A stretch of 64,000 nucleotides of DNA from assembly GCA_040755615.1 (NCBI GenBank), contig JBFMAL010000002.1:49055-113054 (forward strand), read 5' to 3'. Each line of letters opens with the position of its first letter. The stretch's first letter is position 1. The notes under the pieces were generated by a model. That model saw only the letters and a program-made list of their open reading frames with translations. It had not been told where the DNA came from and made no database searches. Source of the DNA: DYEP01 sp040755615. GTDB lineage: Bacteria; Bacillota; Sulfobacillia; DUSP01; DYEP01. Below are positions 52,198-61,538 of this stretch, piece after piece. The position numbers and the translations under genes were made by a program.

Positions 52198-53502
52198 TTG
52201 CTCTTGGGCACCATGTCAGTGAACGAGGCTGGCCACCTCTGTATTGGTGGCATGAGCACGGTTGAACTTGCTGAGACTTATGGAACGCCGCTTTACGTAC
52301 TTGACGAGGACCTGATAAGACAGAACTGCAGGCGATATGTGAGCGCTCTGGATTGCCCCGGAATGGTAGCCTACGCCGCCAAGGCGTTTATGACCGTGGC
52401 CATGGCGAGGCTCGTATTTCAGGAAGGCCTGGGGCTGGACGTCGTATCCGGCGGCGAGCTGTATACCGCGATCCGCGCCGGCTTCCCGCCCGAGCGGATC
52501 ATCTTCAACGGCAACAACAAGACCCCTGAGGAGATTTGCATGGCGCTGCGCTCAAATGTCGGCCGCATCGTACTGGATTCTCTGGACGAGCTGGACATGC
52601 TGACCACGCTCGCAAGAAAGCTATGTGCAAGACCCCGCATCCTGTTGCGGCTCAACCCGGGCGTATCTGCGCACGCCCACGAGTACGTGCTGACCGGGAT
52701 CGATGACTGTAAATTCGGGATAAGTGTGAAGGGCGGAGCCGCTCTCTCTGCAGTGAAAGCAGCGCTTGCTGCCGAGGAGGTGAAGCTGGTCGGCTATCAC
52801 GTCCATATTGGCTCGCAGCTCCTAGACCTCCACGCTCCATTGCTGGCTGCAAGAGTGGTGCTGCACTTTGCGTTGCTGGTGAGTGAATCCACTGGATACT
52901 GGCCGGAAGAGGTTGATCTAGGCGGAGGGCTGGGTATCAGATATTTGCTTTCCGACCGCCCGCCTGAGATTGAACAGTACGTGCAGGCGCTTACGGGCTG
53001 TGTAAGGGGCTTCTGCATCGAACATGGCAAGCGGCTCCCGTACCTCCTGTTTGAGCCGGGGCGCTCCATCGTAGGCGAAGCGGGCACTACCCTGTACACG
53101 ATCGGGTCGATCAAGCGCACACCCGGGCACCGCAATTACGCAGCCGTGGATGGCGGTATGACCGACAATCCCCGACCGGCGCTGTATGATGCGGAGTACC
53201 ATTGCGTGCTGGCAAATCGGGTGAATGACGCACCGGTGTCCAATTATCGGATAGTCGGAAAGTGCTGCGAGAGCGGAGATGTCCTCATCAACGAAGCGTC
53301 TTTGCCTGAACTCCGGAAGGGAGACCTCCTGGCGGTGCTGTCAACAGGCGCCTACAACTATTCTATGGCGAGCAACTACAACCGTGTGGCAAGACCCGCT
53401 GCAGTGCTGGTATCGTCCGGTCAGGCAGACCTGATCGTCGCCCGCGAGGACTTTTCCGATCTTGTACGGCTCGACCTGCTCCCCGCCCGCCTGGTGGGCT
53501 AA
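52198..53502 (+). CDS. lysA: diaminopimelate decarboxylase
   Basis: 434 residues from TTG at 52198 (GGGAGG 8 bases upstream); the longer frame from GTG 52147 would run through the riboswitch terminator and is rejected. PLP-dependent fold III enzyme: Schiff-base Lys in VAYAAKAFM, HVHIGSQ, GGGLGIRY, FEPGRSIVGEAG, and the second-domain CCESGDV. Makes L-lysine from meso-DAP. Regulated by the lysine riboswitch upstream. Confidence 0.95.
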   Translation: MLLGTMSVNEAGHLCIGGMSTVELAETYGTPLYVLDEDLIRQNCRRYVSALDCPGMVAYAAKAFMTVAMARLVFQEGLGLDVVSGGELYTAIRAGFPPERIIFNGNNKTPEEICMALRSNVGRIVLDSLDELDMLTTLARKLCARPRILLRLNPGVSAHAHEYVLTGIDDCKFGISVKGGAALSAVKAALAAEEVKLVGYHVHIGSQLLDLHAPLLAARVVLHFALLVSESTGYWPEEVDLGGGLGIRYLLSDRPPEIEQYVQALTGCVRGFCIEHGKRLPYLLFEPGRSIVGEAGTTLYTIGSIKRTPGHRNYAAVDGGMTDNPRPALYDAEYHCVLANRVNDAPVSNYRIVGKCCESGDVLINEASLPELRKGDLLAVLSTGAYNYSMASNYNRVARPAAVLVSSGQADLIVAREDFSDLVRLDLLPARLVG

Positions 53503-53540
53503 AGTCGCGGTCTTGGCAGTACCAGCCATCAAGGTATTGT

Positions 53541-53582
53541 GCCCTGAGCCACCGGGAGAGGTTGGCTCAGGGCTTTGCTTTA
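53541..53582 (+). terminator. terminator after lysA
   Basis: GCCCTGAGCCA / TGGCTCAGGGC, 11-bp perfect stem with 11-base loop, then TTTGCTTT. 38 bases past the lysA stop. Confidence 0.85.
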
Positions 53583-53790
53583 CTCCGTGACCGCGGCCCG
53601 ATTCAGCGCAGATGTTTTGAAAAAGAAGAGACGGTACCGGTATGTACCGTCCTGGGAGTAAGTTATATTAAGAGGGGGTCAAGAACCTACATGAGGTTTC
53701 CTTCCGTGATAAAGTATACCTCCCGGATGTTACACGGCCTTTACTGCAAGGTAAAAACTGTGTAACATACCAGCCTCGTACAACCAAGAA
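53583..53790. other. hairpin-rich gap without gene
   Basis: About 210 bases with two more perfect dyads: GACGGTAC/GTACCGTC (53629-53650) and TGTTACAC/GTGTAACA about 24 bases apart (near 53728-53767). No credible reading frame. Could hold a small RNA or decayed repeats; nothing identifiable. Confidence 0.35.
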
Positions 53791-53822
53791 GGCCCGGGAA
53801 ACGGTGCCCGGGCCCTTGTTTT
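53791..53822. terminator. bidirectional terminator upstream of the M23 gene stop
   Basis: GGCCCGGG-AAACGGT-GCCCGGGCC stem, followed by CTTGTTTT on the plus strand and TTCTTGG on the minus strand; ten bases beyond the M23 peptidase stop. Confidence 0.75.
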
Positions 53823-53831
53823 AATCCCGCA

Positions 53832-55199
53832 TCAGCGGTAGAAATTGATGGGATTGACCGCCTTGCCGTCAACCCTGACTTCAAAGTGGACGTGAGGCCC
53901 GGTGCTCCGGCCCGTACTGCCTACCTTGGCTATCACCTGTCCTTTTTGCACCACGTCTCCTACTTTGACCAAGTTCTGCGAGTTGTGACCATAGAGAGTC
54001 ACCTTACCGCCGCCGTGGTCAATCATCACGCACAGCCCGTAATTGCCGTGCCATCCGGAGTAAATCACCGTACCCGAATCGGCCGCAACGATGGGAGAGC
54101 CTACCGGCGCTGCGATGTCTATGCCGCTGTGGAACCCAGATCTCCTCCATCCAAATCCTGATGTTATAGTTCCAGACAACGGCCATACGAAACTTCCGGT
54201 CCCCAGGTCGGGAACGGTCTTGGAGCCTTCAACCACTATCTGCGTGACGGGTTCTTTCAGCACGCGGCTGGATAGCGTCTCACGGTGCGTTTCTACTCCA
54301 TTCACGCGATGGATCTTGACCGTGACTTCCCGTTGCCCGACCACGCCGTGTTGCTTTATCTGCCTCTGCCACGGCCACATAGACGGATCTTTCTCCGTCA
54401 CCGTAGGAAAGGGGATTGCAACGGTATAGGTCATCTCTTCCTCAGTAAGTACATTCACGTACGGTTCAGGTACGACCAGGTTCAAACTCTGGCCTTCACG
54501 TATCAGGTCGCCCTTTATCTCCGGATTCGCCTTTCGCAGATCATCCACGGACATCCGATTGGCTGACGCAATGGCCCACAGCGAGTCGCCGCGTTTGACC
54601 GTATATGACAGGACTTTGTCGGTTCCCCTCATAAGTATGAGCTTGGCTTCGTCTACCGTCCGCAACATCTTTGGATCAACGATCCGTTCGAGGATCTGGA
54701 TATCCTCCGCAAACGCCAGCGTTTTCAGGGATACGTTGGACCTGGAGAGGATGGCATCCTGGACCTGCGCCTGGATGGCCCAGACCACTTCCTCCGCGGC
54801 CTCTTTCGTACCGAGCGCGACGACCTCCCTGCCGTCAACGGCGATCACATAACCTGCGGTTGTGAATGTGATCCTCTTTTCCACTTCTTCGATGATCTCT
54901 TCAAACCGCATCATTTCGGGCAGGCTATCGCCCGTGAAAGGTACGAACTCGATCACGTTAGAGGCTGCTAGGGCTGCACCCTCTTCGTTCTCAGCCTGGA
55001 GTTTCAGGCTGAAAACCGCATTATGTACGATATCCGGTTCTGCCACATAGCCTATCCGTTCCCCGTCAATTCTCAACTCATAGTATGTATATAGCGGTTT
55101 ATTATGCTGTATGGATAGTACGAAAATCGCCACTGCCAGTATACAGATAACTGTGGTAGCAGCGATCACCTGTCTAGTGGCGCCGATCTTGCTCTGCAA
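53832..55199 (-). CDS. LysM-G5-M23 peptidoglycan endopeptidase
   Basis: 455 residues. N-terminal membrane anchor/signal (about 9-30), an extracellular linker domain, LysM (YTVKRGDSLWAIASANRMSVDDLRKANP, ~200-245), a G5-type domain (~255-325) and a C-terminal M23 domain with GFHSGIDIAAP, LYGHNSQNLV and GPHVHFEVR zinc motifs. All metal ligands are present, so it is probably an active D,D- or glycyl-type wall hydrolase, of the kind often under WalR. Monocistronic. Confidence 0.93.
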   Translation of the reverse strand: MQSKIGATRQVIAATTVICILAVAIFVLSIQHNKPLYTYYELRIDGERIGYVAEPDIVHNAVFSLKLQAENEEGAALAASNVIEFVPFTGDSLPEMMRFEEIIEEVEKRITFTTAGYVIAVDGREVVALGTKEAAEEVVWAIQAQVQDAILSRSNVSLKTLAFAEDIQILERIVDPKMLRTVDEAKLILMRGTDKVLSYTVKRGDSLWAIASANRMSVDDLRKANPEIKGDLIREGQSLNLVVPEPYVNVLTEEEMTYTVAIPFPTVTEKDPSMWPWQRQIKQHGVVGQREVTVKIHRVNGVETHRETLSSRVLKEPVTQIVVEGSKTVPDLGTGSFVWPLSGTITSGFGWRRSGFHSGIDIAAPVGSPIVAADSGTVIYSGWHGNYGLCVMIDHGGGKVTLYGHNSQNLVKVGDVVQKGQVIAKVGSTGRSTGPHVHFEVRVDGKAVNPINFYR

Positions 55200-55420
55200 C
55201 GTTTACCTCCCCCCGGAACATTTTATGGGCACGCGTCCGACCACGTGCCTTAATTAATGTTCTACGGCATGATAGGTACTTCCTGCCATGGAAGCTCACA
55301 TTAATGTAAGGTAAATGATTCCACAGCGCCACGTTAGTCAATATGATACCCGTATTCAACAGAAATATTACACCGTCCGAAACGATAAGAGCTACACTGA
55401 TGATAGTATACCAAGAGGAG
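55200..55420. other. gap without identified gene
   Basis: About 220 bases between the M23 gene and the thiolase terminator. AT-richer than surroundings; likely holds the promoter of the M23 gene. No gene seen. Confidence 0.35.
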
Positions 55421-55452
55421 AAAATTCAGGGCGTCGATGGCTCTCGACGCCC
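55421..55452 (-). terminator. terminator after the thiolase gene
   Basis: GGGCGTCGA/TCGACGCCC, perfect 9-bp stem with 6-base loop; on the minus strand it is followed by TGAATTTT. 16 bases past the thiolase stop. Confidence 0.85.
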
Positions 55453-55467
55453 CGGCATAGCCTCCGC

Positions 55468-56649
55468 CTATTTCATCTCAACAACCGTGGCTATTCCCAT
55501 GCCTCCACCGATACAAAGGGCTGCCAGCCCGTATTGTAACTTCCGTTTCTTCATTTCATGAAGCAGCGTGACAAGGATCCTGGCGCCGGATGCTCCAATG
55601 GGATGCCCGAGCGCGATGGCCCCACCATTCACGTTCACCTTTTCCACATCGGGTTTAAGCTCGCGGATAACAGCAAGAGACTGGGCTGCGAACGCTTCGT
55701 TGAGTTCGATGAGGTCCATTTCCTCCAGCTTCAGGCCTGCCTTGGCCAGGGCCTTTCTTACGGCCTCAACAGGGCCTATACCCATTATAGCAGGGTCAAC
55801 CCCGGTAGACGCCCACGACCTGATGTAGGCCATCGGGGTGATTCCCAGTTCCTCGCACTTGTCTTCTGACATGAGCACGATAGCGGCAGCACCGTCGTTA
55901 ATGCCCGACGCGTTGCCCGCCGTTACAGTCCCGTCCTTACGAAAGGCGGGGCGCAGCGTAGCCAGTACCTCGACGGTCGTACCGAACCTCGGGTGCTCGT
56001 CCTGTTCAAACTTCACCGGGTCGCCTTTCCGCTGGGGAATCATGACCGGCACAATCTCGTCTTTGAACCTGCCGGACTTGATGGCGGCTTCAGCCTTCAT
56101 CTGGCTTGATGCCGCGAACTCGTCCTGCTCACGCCTGGTAATCCCGTACTGCTCCGCCAAGTTCTCAGCGGTGATTCCCATGTGATAGTCAGATATGGCA
56201 CACCAGAGACCGTCTTTGATCATGGAGTCTACGACCTCGCTGTTTCCCAGACGGTAGCCCGTGCGTGCCTTGTCAAGCAAATACGGCGCCATATCCATAT
56301 TCTCTGTGCCGCCCGCAACGATAACGTCCGCCTCGCCCAGCGCGATGGAAGCAGCGGCCAGCGTCACCGACTTCATGCCGGAACCGCATATTTTGTTGAT
56401 AGTAGTGGCCGGCACGGACACGGGTATTCCGGCTTTAATAGCTGCCTGGCGAGCCGGGCCCTGCCCCTGTCCCGCCTGCAGCACGTTCCCGAACAAGACT
56501 TCATCGACCTGTGCACCAGAAATGCCCGCCCGGTTTAACGCTTCCTTAATGGTACAGGCACCCAGTTCGACCGCAGAGACGTTACTCAAGCTCCCCCCGA
56601 AAGTACCGATGGCAGTCCTTACGGCTGAGACGATGCACACACGTCTCAA
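55468..56649 (-). CDS. acetyl-CoA C-acetyltransferase (thiolase)
   Basis: 393 residues, exactly the usual biosynthetic thiolase length, from TTG at 56649 (AAAGGG upstream). Active-site Cys in NKICGSGMKSV (~89), NEAFAAQS, GGAIALGHPIGASG with the catalytic His, and CIGGGMG with the second Cys. Interconverts two acetyl-CoA and acetoacetyl-CoA. Downstream of two CoA-transferase subunits on the same strand, which together would convert acetoacetate to acetyl-CoA, the late steps of lysine fermentation or of ketone/fatty acid use. Confidence 0.95.
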   Translation of the reverse strand: MRRVCIVSAVRTAIGTFGGSLSNVSAVELGACTIKEALNRAGISGAQVDEVLFGNVLQAGQGQGPARQAAIKAGIPVSVPATTINKICGSGMKSVTLAAASIALGEADVIVAGGTENMDMAPYLLDKARTGYRLGNSEVVDSMIKDGLWCAISDYHMGITAENLAEQYGITRREQDEFAASSQMKAEAAIKSGRFKDEIVPVMIPQRKGDPVKFEQDEHPRFGTTVEVLATLRPAFRKDGTVTAGNASGINDGAAAIVLMSEDKCEELGITPMAYIRSWASTGVDPAIMGIGPVEAVRKALAKAGLKLEEMDLIELNEAFAAQSLAVIRELKPDVEKVNVNGGAIALGHPIGASGARILVTLLHEMKKRKLQYGLAALCIGGGMGIATVVEMK

Positions 56650-56689
56650 GGCTATCACCCTTTCTCCATCTGATTGGCTCAAAATCGCT

Positions 56690-57463
56690 CTACTGGCGTC
56701 CTATAATGTACCTGTACGGATCTACCTGTTCTCGAAGTACCCTGAGCTCTTCCTCAGTAGGCGGGTCGCTCGATCCCACCTGATCTGCCCACAGTAACTC
56801 AAAACCGGTATTCTCCAGGATCTCTTCTTTGGTGATGCCCGGGTGGATGCTTTCCACCTTCATACGCTTGGTTTCCTCATCAAACCCCATCACGCAAAGA
56901 TTCGTGATTACCTTGTAAGGCCCGGTCCCTGGAGGCAGTCCGGCTGCTTCTCTCGCACCCTTCCCCGTCAGGTACCCGGGAGAGGTCACAAAATCCACTT
57001 TCTCCACAAAACGCTTCTTGTCCTGCGGTGTGATCATCATGGTACGCCAGCACAGCGAGGCGAGGTCGTTCGCGCCTCCGCTCCCGGGGAACCTTACCTT
57101 GGGCCTTTGCAGGTCCTTACCTATCATAGTAGAGTTGATGTTGCCATACATATCGATCTGGGCGCCACCCAGGAACGTATAATCTACCATACCCCTCTGG
57201 CACATCTCCATGACCTCTGGCATGCTTGATGCGGCCACGCCCCTGTAGAAAGTCCTGGAGTCCCCTACGGAAATGGGCATTGAGGGCAGGAGCGGTCCAA
57301 TGCCCCCCGCCTCGAACATAATCATGAGGTTGGGTGAGTATACTTTCTGAGCCAGCATGGCGGCTGCGCAGGGAGCGCCTGTGCCAACCACGACCGTGGC
57401 TCCATCCTCAAGGTACCTGGCCGCCAGGCAGATCATCAGTTCCATCTTGTTGTAACCGTTCAT
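56690..57463 (-). CDS. CoA-transferase subunit B (GctB-like)
   Basis: 257 residues from ATG at 57463; the frame continues upstream but family similarity starts at MNGYNKMELMICLAARYLEDG. Family I CoA-transferase beta subunit: VVVGTGAPCAAAMLAQ, MFEAGGIGP (whose Glu is the candidate catalytic residue), FLGGAQIDMYGN, FPGSGGANDLAS. Partner of the subunit A gene upstream but separated from it by a 577-base gap. The substrate could be acetoacetate, glutaconate or a related acid. Confidence 0.85.
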   Translation of the reverse strand: MNGYNKMELMICLAARYLEDGATVVVGTGAPCAAAMLAQKVYSPNLMIMFEAGGIGPLLPSMPISVGDSRTFYRGVAASSMPEVMEMCQRGMVDYTFLGGAQIDMYGNINSTMIGKDLQRPKVRFPGSGGANDLASLCWRTMMITPQDKKRFVEKVDFVTSPGYLTGKGAREAAGLPPGTGPYKVITNLCVMGFDEETKRMKVESIHPGITKEEILENTGFELLWADQVGSSDPPTEEELRVLREQVDPYRYIIGRQ

Positions 57464-58040
57464 TTTGCACCCTGGTTCAATACAGCTAACAAGTGTTAGT
57501 TTTTGCAGCCGGCCTCTCCATGACCAGGCTTTACACCTCCATGGAAGTATTCCCTGGGGTGATAGAGAGACCTCAGCCCCGGGAGTCCCACCCGGACGGA
57601 AGAACTGCGCTTGAGCCACAAGACGCGGGCTCGCGTTGACCGTCAAGCAAAACCCTTGCGGCTTTGACTTCCGCGATCTATTAGATACGGCCTACCGGTT
57701 TTCCCGTACTCCGGCTAAACGGGGTCACCTACTCGATAAGGCAGTCTGCTTCAAGTCACACCAGACGGAACTCAACGATTCTTGCTGTAGAATTCGTTAT
57801 GTGTTGAATCTTTTCCGTCCAGTCGCTCAAAGAGCCGCTTTAACTTTTGGGTCATCCCTTTTCCTTCCCCAGGTAAGGAATTTACCAATTGGTTTAGCGC
57901 CTCGATTACGGCACGAACCTTCCGCCTCACCTCTTTTGTTACCTCTTAAGACTTGGTCTTCTGTGGGGTTAACCCAGTTCTTTTTACCGCCTGGGCTCTT
58001 GCAATGATGCCGGGTCTCGCCTTATAGATCGATAAGTGTC
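57464..58040. other. orphan insertion between CoA-transferase subunits
   Basis: Subunit A and B genes of this family are normally adjacent, but here 577 bases intervene. On the minus strand a short frame with LNQLVNSLPGEGKGMTQKLKRL can be read, and a GAAAA-looped hairpin (TACGG/CCGGTA) lies near 57705. I cannot assign either; a decayed mobile element is plausible. Confidence 0.4.
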
Positions 58041-59066
58041 CTATGCCTCCTCATTCGTGTTCAGGGGTATCATTAACTCAAGTGCCCTCAGCCGGCTGAG
58101 CCGTTCGATCCCACCACATAGTTGGATATACTCCCAATGGCTGCTTACAGAGTAAATATACTTATTGACAAACTCCTTGTAGGTGTCAGGGTCGTTCTCC
58201 GCCTCGAGCCACGCTTTGAGATGGTCTTCATCGGAAAAATACTCGTACGCCATGTTCCCCGGGTAGCTGCCGTACGGTACTTCTATCACGGCGTCTACCA
58301 GATAATAAGGAATGGCTGTCTTGGTCGGCTCCCGCCGTATTTCCTCGTTGGGTATGAGGCGTTCGGTAGTTACGATCACGCGCTTTGCCGCTCTCGCAAG
58401 GTCCGAATCGGAGACCATGATACCATCTATCTGGCAGTTGCCGTATATGTCAGCCCTGTGAACGTGGATGACCGCGACGTCCGGATACAAGGCGGGTACT
58501 GCCAGCAGCTTGGTCCCCGTAAATGGGCATCGGATTTCCTTGGCCGCAGAGTACTTGTAGGTATCTGTGCCAAACATGACGCGGCAGGGTATAAACGGCA
58601 CTCCCATGGCCGCTGCTTTGTAACGCCAGGCCAGTGTGGCATTAGTCCACTCCGTGACCTTCAGTTTCCCTTCTTCAAAGAGCCTTCGCGCAGCTCTGGA
58701 CAGGCCGCGCGCTTCAAGACCGACGACGTATGCCACGTCAACTCTGTCAAAACACTCGCCAGCCGCCAGGATCTGGCAGTCGTGGGTGGCGGTATGCCCG
58801 CTAAGCCCTAGGTGCTTCTTGCCTTGTCTCACAATCTCGTGCAGTATTGCAGTGGGTATACGGTTGGCGCCAAACCCGCCGATCCCGATGTAGTCTCCAT
58901 CGTGGATGAACCGCGATACTGCCTCCTTCACCGATATTACCTTGCTCTCCATTCGCCTGGGTTTTGCCCTGAAAAACTCGCGCGCCCGATCGACGTCGGG
59001 ATCGCAAAAGAGTTCACCAGCAGGTATGATCTCTTGAACCACGTCTTTCGCCCTCCAGTCTTCCAA
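58041..59066 (-). CDS. CoA-transferase subunit A (GctA-like)
   Basis: 341 residues. SVKEAVSRFIHDGDYIGIGGFGANRIPTAILHEIVRQGKKHLGLSG is the family I alpha-subunit start; VAVIHVHRADIYGNCQIDG lies in the middle. The ~38-residue N-terminal extension (GELFCDPDVDRAREFFRAKPRRM) resembles that of clostridial homologues, so I keep the TTG start at 59066. Works with subunit B at 56690-57463. Confidence 0.85.
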   Translation of the reverse strand: MEDWRAKDVVQEIIPAGELFCDPDVDRAREFFRAKPRRMESKVISVKEAVSRFIHDGDYIGIGGFGANRIPTAILHEIVRQGKKHLGLSGHTATHDCQILAAGECFDRVDVAYVVGLEARGLSRAARRLFEEGKLKVTEWTNATLAWRYKAAAMGVPFIPCRVMFGTDTYKYSAAKEIRCPFTGTKLLAVPALYPDVAVIHVHRADIYGNCQIDGIMVSDSDLARAAKRVIVTTERLIPNEEIRREPTKTAIPYYLVDAVIEVPYGSYPGNMAYEYFSDEDHLKAWLEAENDPDTYKEFVNKYIYSVSSHWEYIQLCGGIERLSRLRALELMIPLNTNEEA

Positions 59067-59118
59067 ATCACCTTATTGATATTGGATTCACGAACCGTCC
59101 GGTCGATTCCTTCCGCCA

Positions 59119-60213
59119 CTACAGTTCAGAGCGCAGCAGGGCGTGCGCCAGCTCTGCGTTGCGCCTCGCTTTTTCCCTGGATGAACGGGCACTCAACTTG
59201 ACGCAGACAGCCAGCTCCTCTCGGTGTTCCAGAGTATCTGACAGGATTCTGTACACGTGTTCGAAGGTAATCTCGTTCAGTTCCATGCCAGAACATCCTT
59301 TCACCTCGCCGACAAACGCCGATACCTTGGGATCGTAAGATACGCCTACAGCAGGCACGCCTGCCACTACGGAGTAGATCAGCGAATGGAGCCTCATGCC
59401 CAGCGTGACCGCAAAGCACGAAATGATATCGAGGTGGTCTCCTGGCGTATAGTCGGAGCGAAGTACCACGGCATCCGTGCCCAGCGCCGCCTTCAGTGCC
59501 TCTGAAACCGCCATGTCCTTGCTGGGTTGCAGTGGAAGCAACACGAAAGCCACGTCGTGCTGTGCCTTCAGTGCACGGCATGCCTCGGCAATAGTCAGGA
59601 TCCGCTCGTTAATCCCGGGCCAAGGCCTGATTGATATGCCCAGCAGGGGTTTGTCTAGCCGGACGCCCTGCTCTTTAAGAAGAACCTTTCCTCTTTCCAT
59701 GTCTGCAGTGAGAGAAAAGACGGGGTCTGCGGTGACTTCCACCCTGGGCTGGTTGACGCCCAGTCGCTCAAGTTCCCGTCTTGACGCTTCGTCCCTTAAG
59801 GTGACAAGCGGCACCCGGTTTATCACTGCTGACACCACCCGCCTGTTAAGTGGCCTTCCCAGCGGGCCGATGCCGTTGGCATAGAGCATTACCTTTTTGC
59901 CCATTCTGATGCCGGCATAAATGATGGACAGGTAATACACTAAAGAACGCGTGCTGGTCGCATCCTGCAGCAGGCTGCCCCCACCGCTAATGAGGAGATC
60001 GGCCCCGGCGACAGCCCGCAGCACCTGGACCGGGTTGAACCTGGCTACCGCCTCCACGCCGATCCTTTCCCGGGTCAAGTCAGGGCTGGCCGACAACACA
60101 CATATCCTGGCATCAGGGATCTCTGCCTTAAGCTGCGACACCATTGCCTGGAGGATGGCGTCATCCCCGGAGTTACCGAACCCAAAGTAACCGGATATCA
60201 GAAGTTCAGGCAC
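59119..60213 (-). CDS. csaB: polysaccharide pyruvyl transferase CsaB
   Basis: 364 residues from GTG at 60213 (GGGAGGAGAAGG upstream). ISGYFGFGNSGDDAIL at the N-terminus, LISGGGSLLQDATSTRSLVYYL, YANGIGP, VTLRDEASRREL and GMRLHSLIYSVVAGVP are CsaB/PS_pyruv_trans signatures. It adds ketal pyruvate to secondary wall polysaccharide, the ligand of SLH domains, and so explains how the SLH protein near 9 kb is anchored. Overlaps the ligase gene upstream by 8 bases. Confidence 0.92.
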   Translation of the reverse strand: MPELLISGYFGFGNSGDDAILQAMVSQLKAEIPDARICVLSASPDLTRERIGVEAVARFNPVQVLRAVAGADLLISGGGSLLQDATSTRSLVYYLSIIYAGIRMGKKVMLYANGIGPLGRPLNRRVVSAVINRVPLVTLRDEASRRELERLGVNQPRVEVTADPVFSLTADMERGKVLLKEQGVRLDKPLLGISIRPWPGINERILTIAEACRALKAQHDVAFVLLPLQPSKDMAVSEALKAALGTDAVVLRSDYTPGDHLDIISCFAVTLGMRLHSLIYSVVAGVPAVGVSYDPKVSAFVGEVKGCSGMELNEITFEHVYRILSDTLEHREELAVCVKLSARSSREKARRNAELAHALLRSEL

Positions 60214-61534
60214 GACCTTCTCCTCCCTGAGCCAGGCGGCGCTGCAGCATGCCAGCAGCGGCTGCAATGCCGAGCACCACCCAAAGAATCAGGATCACCT
60301 TGGGGCGGTACAGGATGTTGTCCGTCATTCCCATGACAGCAAGCCCAGCGAGGGATGCAGATACCGCTGCTGACACGGACACTATCAGACGGTCTCTTTC
60401 TTCCCTCAGAAGGTGCAGGGTTTGGCGGAGATTACGGAATATGATCCAACCGTAGATGATGAGTCCGAGCACACCGGTTTCAACCACTAGCTGGAGGTAC
60501 TGATTGTGGGTATGGAAGGGTTTCTTGTTCCTGTCAAGCATGTATGCTGGATAGATCTGCATGAACGGCCTGTGGCCGAGCCCCACACCTACAGGCCAGA
60601 AATCCCTGATGATATAAAGCGCTTCGGTCCATACGACCATGCGGTAGGAAACCGAGCTGTCCTTTCCGACATTCTGCAACCTGGCACTCAGGATGTCCAC
60701 CTGAGGTACAATGGCAAGCGAGACCACTGCGATAATGAGCATAAGAAGCAGCAACTTCCGGTTTGCCGCCAGCGAGAATAGCACCGTGGCCACGAGCAGG
60801 CCGAGCCAGCCGCCGCGTGAGAAAGTCAGCAGCATGCACACGCCGAGCACTCCAAACACCCCAAAGAACAGGATCTTCTTTACGGCGTGCCTGCACGCAC
60901 TGGCGAGCGCCAGTGCCAACGGACCTGAGAGAATAAGGAAATTCGCAAGCACATTGGGATTGCCAAAAGTTGAAAACGCCCGTGTCTGAAGAAACGGGTT
61001 CCGTGACGCATCCACCCACCCGCTTTCGGGAGGGGGCACCCGCATAATAAACTGGTAGATGCCATACAGAGAGACAAGTGCGGCAACACAGATTAACACA
61101 AGTACCAACCTATATAGCCCTGCTTTCGTCCTGATGGTGTAAGCAGTGACGAAAAAAAGCCCGATACCTGCCAGACTGATGGCGAGATCGGGCAGGCTCT
61201 TGGCCGGGTCAATCGATGATACGGTACTTACAACGAGAAGGGCGATCAGCATAGCGATGGGAATGTCAAGCCCGGTGGGTTCTAAGTGATAGTTGCCGGT
61301 GCGCAGGCGGGAGAAGCCCCATAAGGCGGCAGCCGCTATTGCCAGTCCCAGGCCCAGGCTGTTGGAAAGCACTGGTATCCCAAATGCCGCGGCGTACAGG
61401 GCCAGTTCTGGCTGGCCTGCCGAACAGACCACAAAGCCGGCTGCTGCCAGACCCAGTGCGAGCGCGAGGTAAGATCCCGGGAATACGCCCAGGAGAAGCC
61501 CTAGCAGCGCTATGACTGCTATAAAGAACCGCAT
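60206..61534 (-). CDS. O-antigen ligase/polymerase family membrane protein
   Basis: 442 residues from ATG at 61534 (GGGAGA upstream; an ATG five codons earlier is possible). About 11-12 membrane spans; the large loop contains STFGNPNVLANFL, LTFSRGGWLGLL and THNQYLQLVVETGVLGL, the Wzy_C hallmark HNxxLQ. Probably polymerises or ligates the wall polysaccharide pyruvylated by CsaB, with which it overlaps. Confidence 0.88.
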   Translation of the reverse strand: MRFFIAVIALLGLLLGVFPGSYLALALGLAAAGFVVCSAGQPELALYAAAFGIPVLSNSLGLGLAIAAAALWGFSRLRTGNYHLEPTGLDIPIAMLIALLVVSTVSSIDPAKSLPDLAISLAGIGLFFVTAYTIRTKAGLYRLVLVLICVAALVSLYGIYQFIMRVPPPESGWVDASRNPFLQTRAFSTFGNPNVLANFLILSGPLALALASACRHAVKKILFFGVFGVLGVCMLLTFSRGGWLGLLVATVLFSLAANRKLLLLMLIIAVVSLAIVPQVDILSARLQNVGKDSSVSYRMVVWTEALYIIRDFWPVGVGLGHRPFMQIYPAYMLDRNKKPFHTHNQYLQLVVETGVLGLIIYGWIIFRNLRQTLHLLREERDRLIVSVSAAVSASLAGLAVMGMTDNILYRPKVILILWVVLGIAAAAGMLQRRLAQGGEGRA

Positions 61535-61538
61535 TGCT

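Noticed and set aside
57690..57730. Possible group II intron domain V
   Set aside because: A GAAAA-looped hairpin is present but the flanking helix does not pair like domain V, and no intron protein is next to it.
57636..58007. 123-codon plus-strand frame in the CoA-transferase gap
   Set aside because: No recognisable motif or ribosome binding site; the start codon context is poor.
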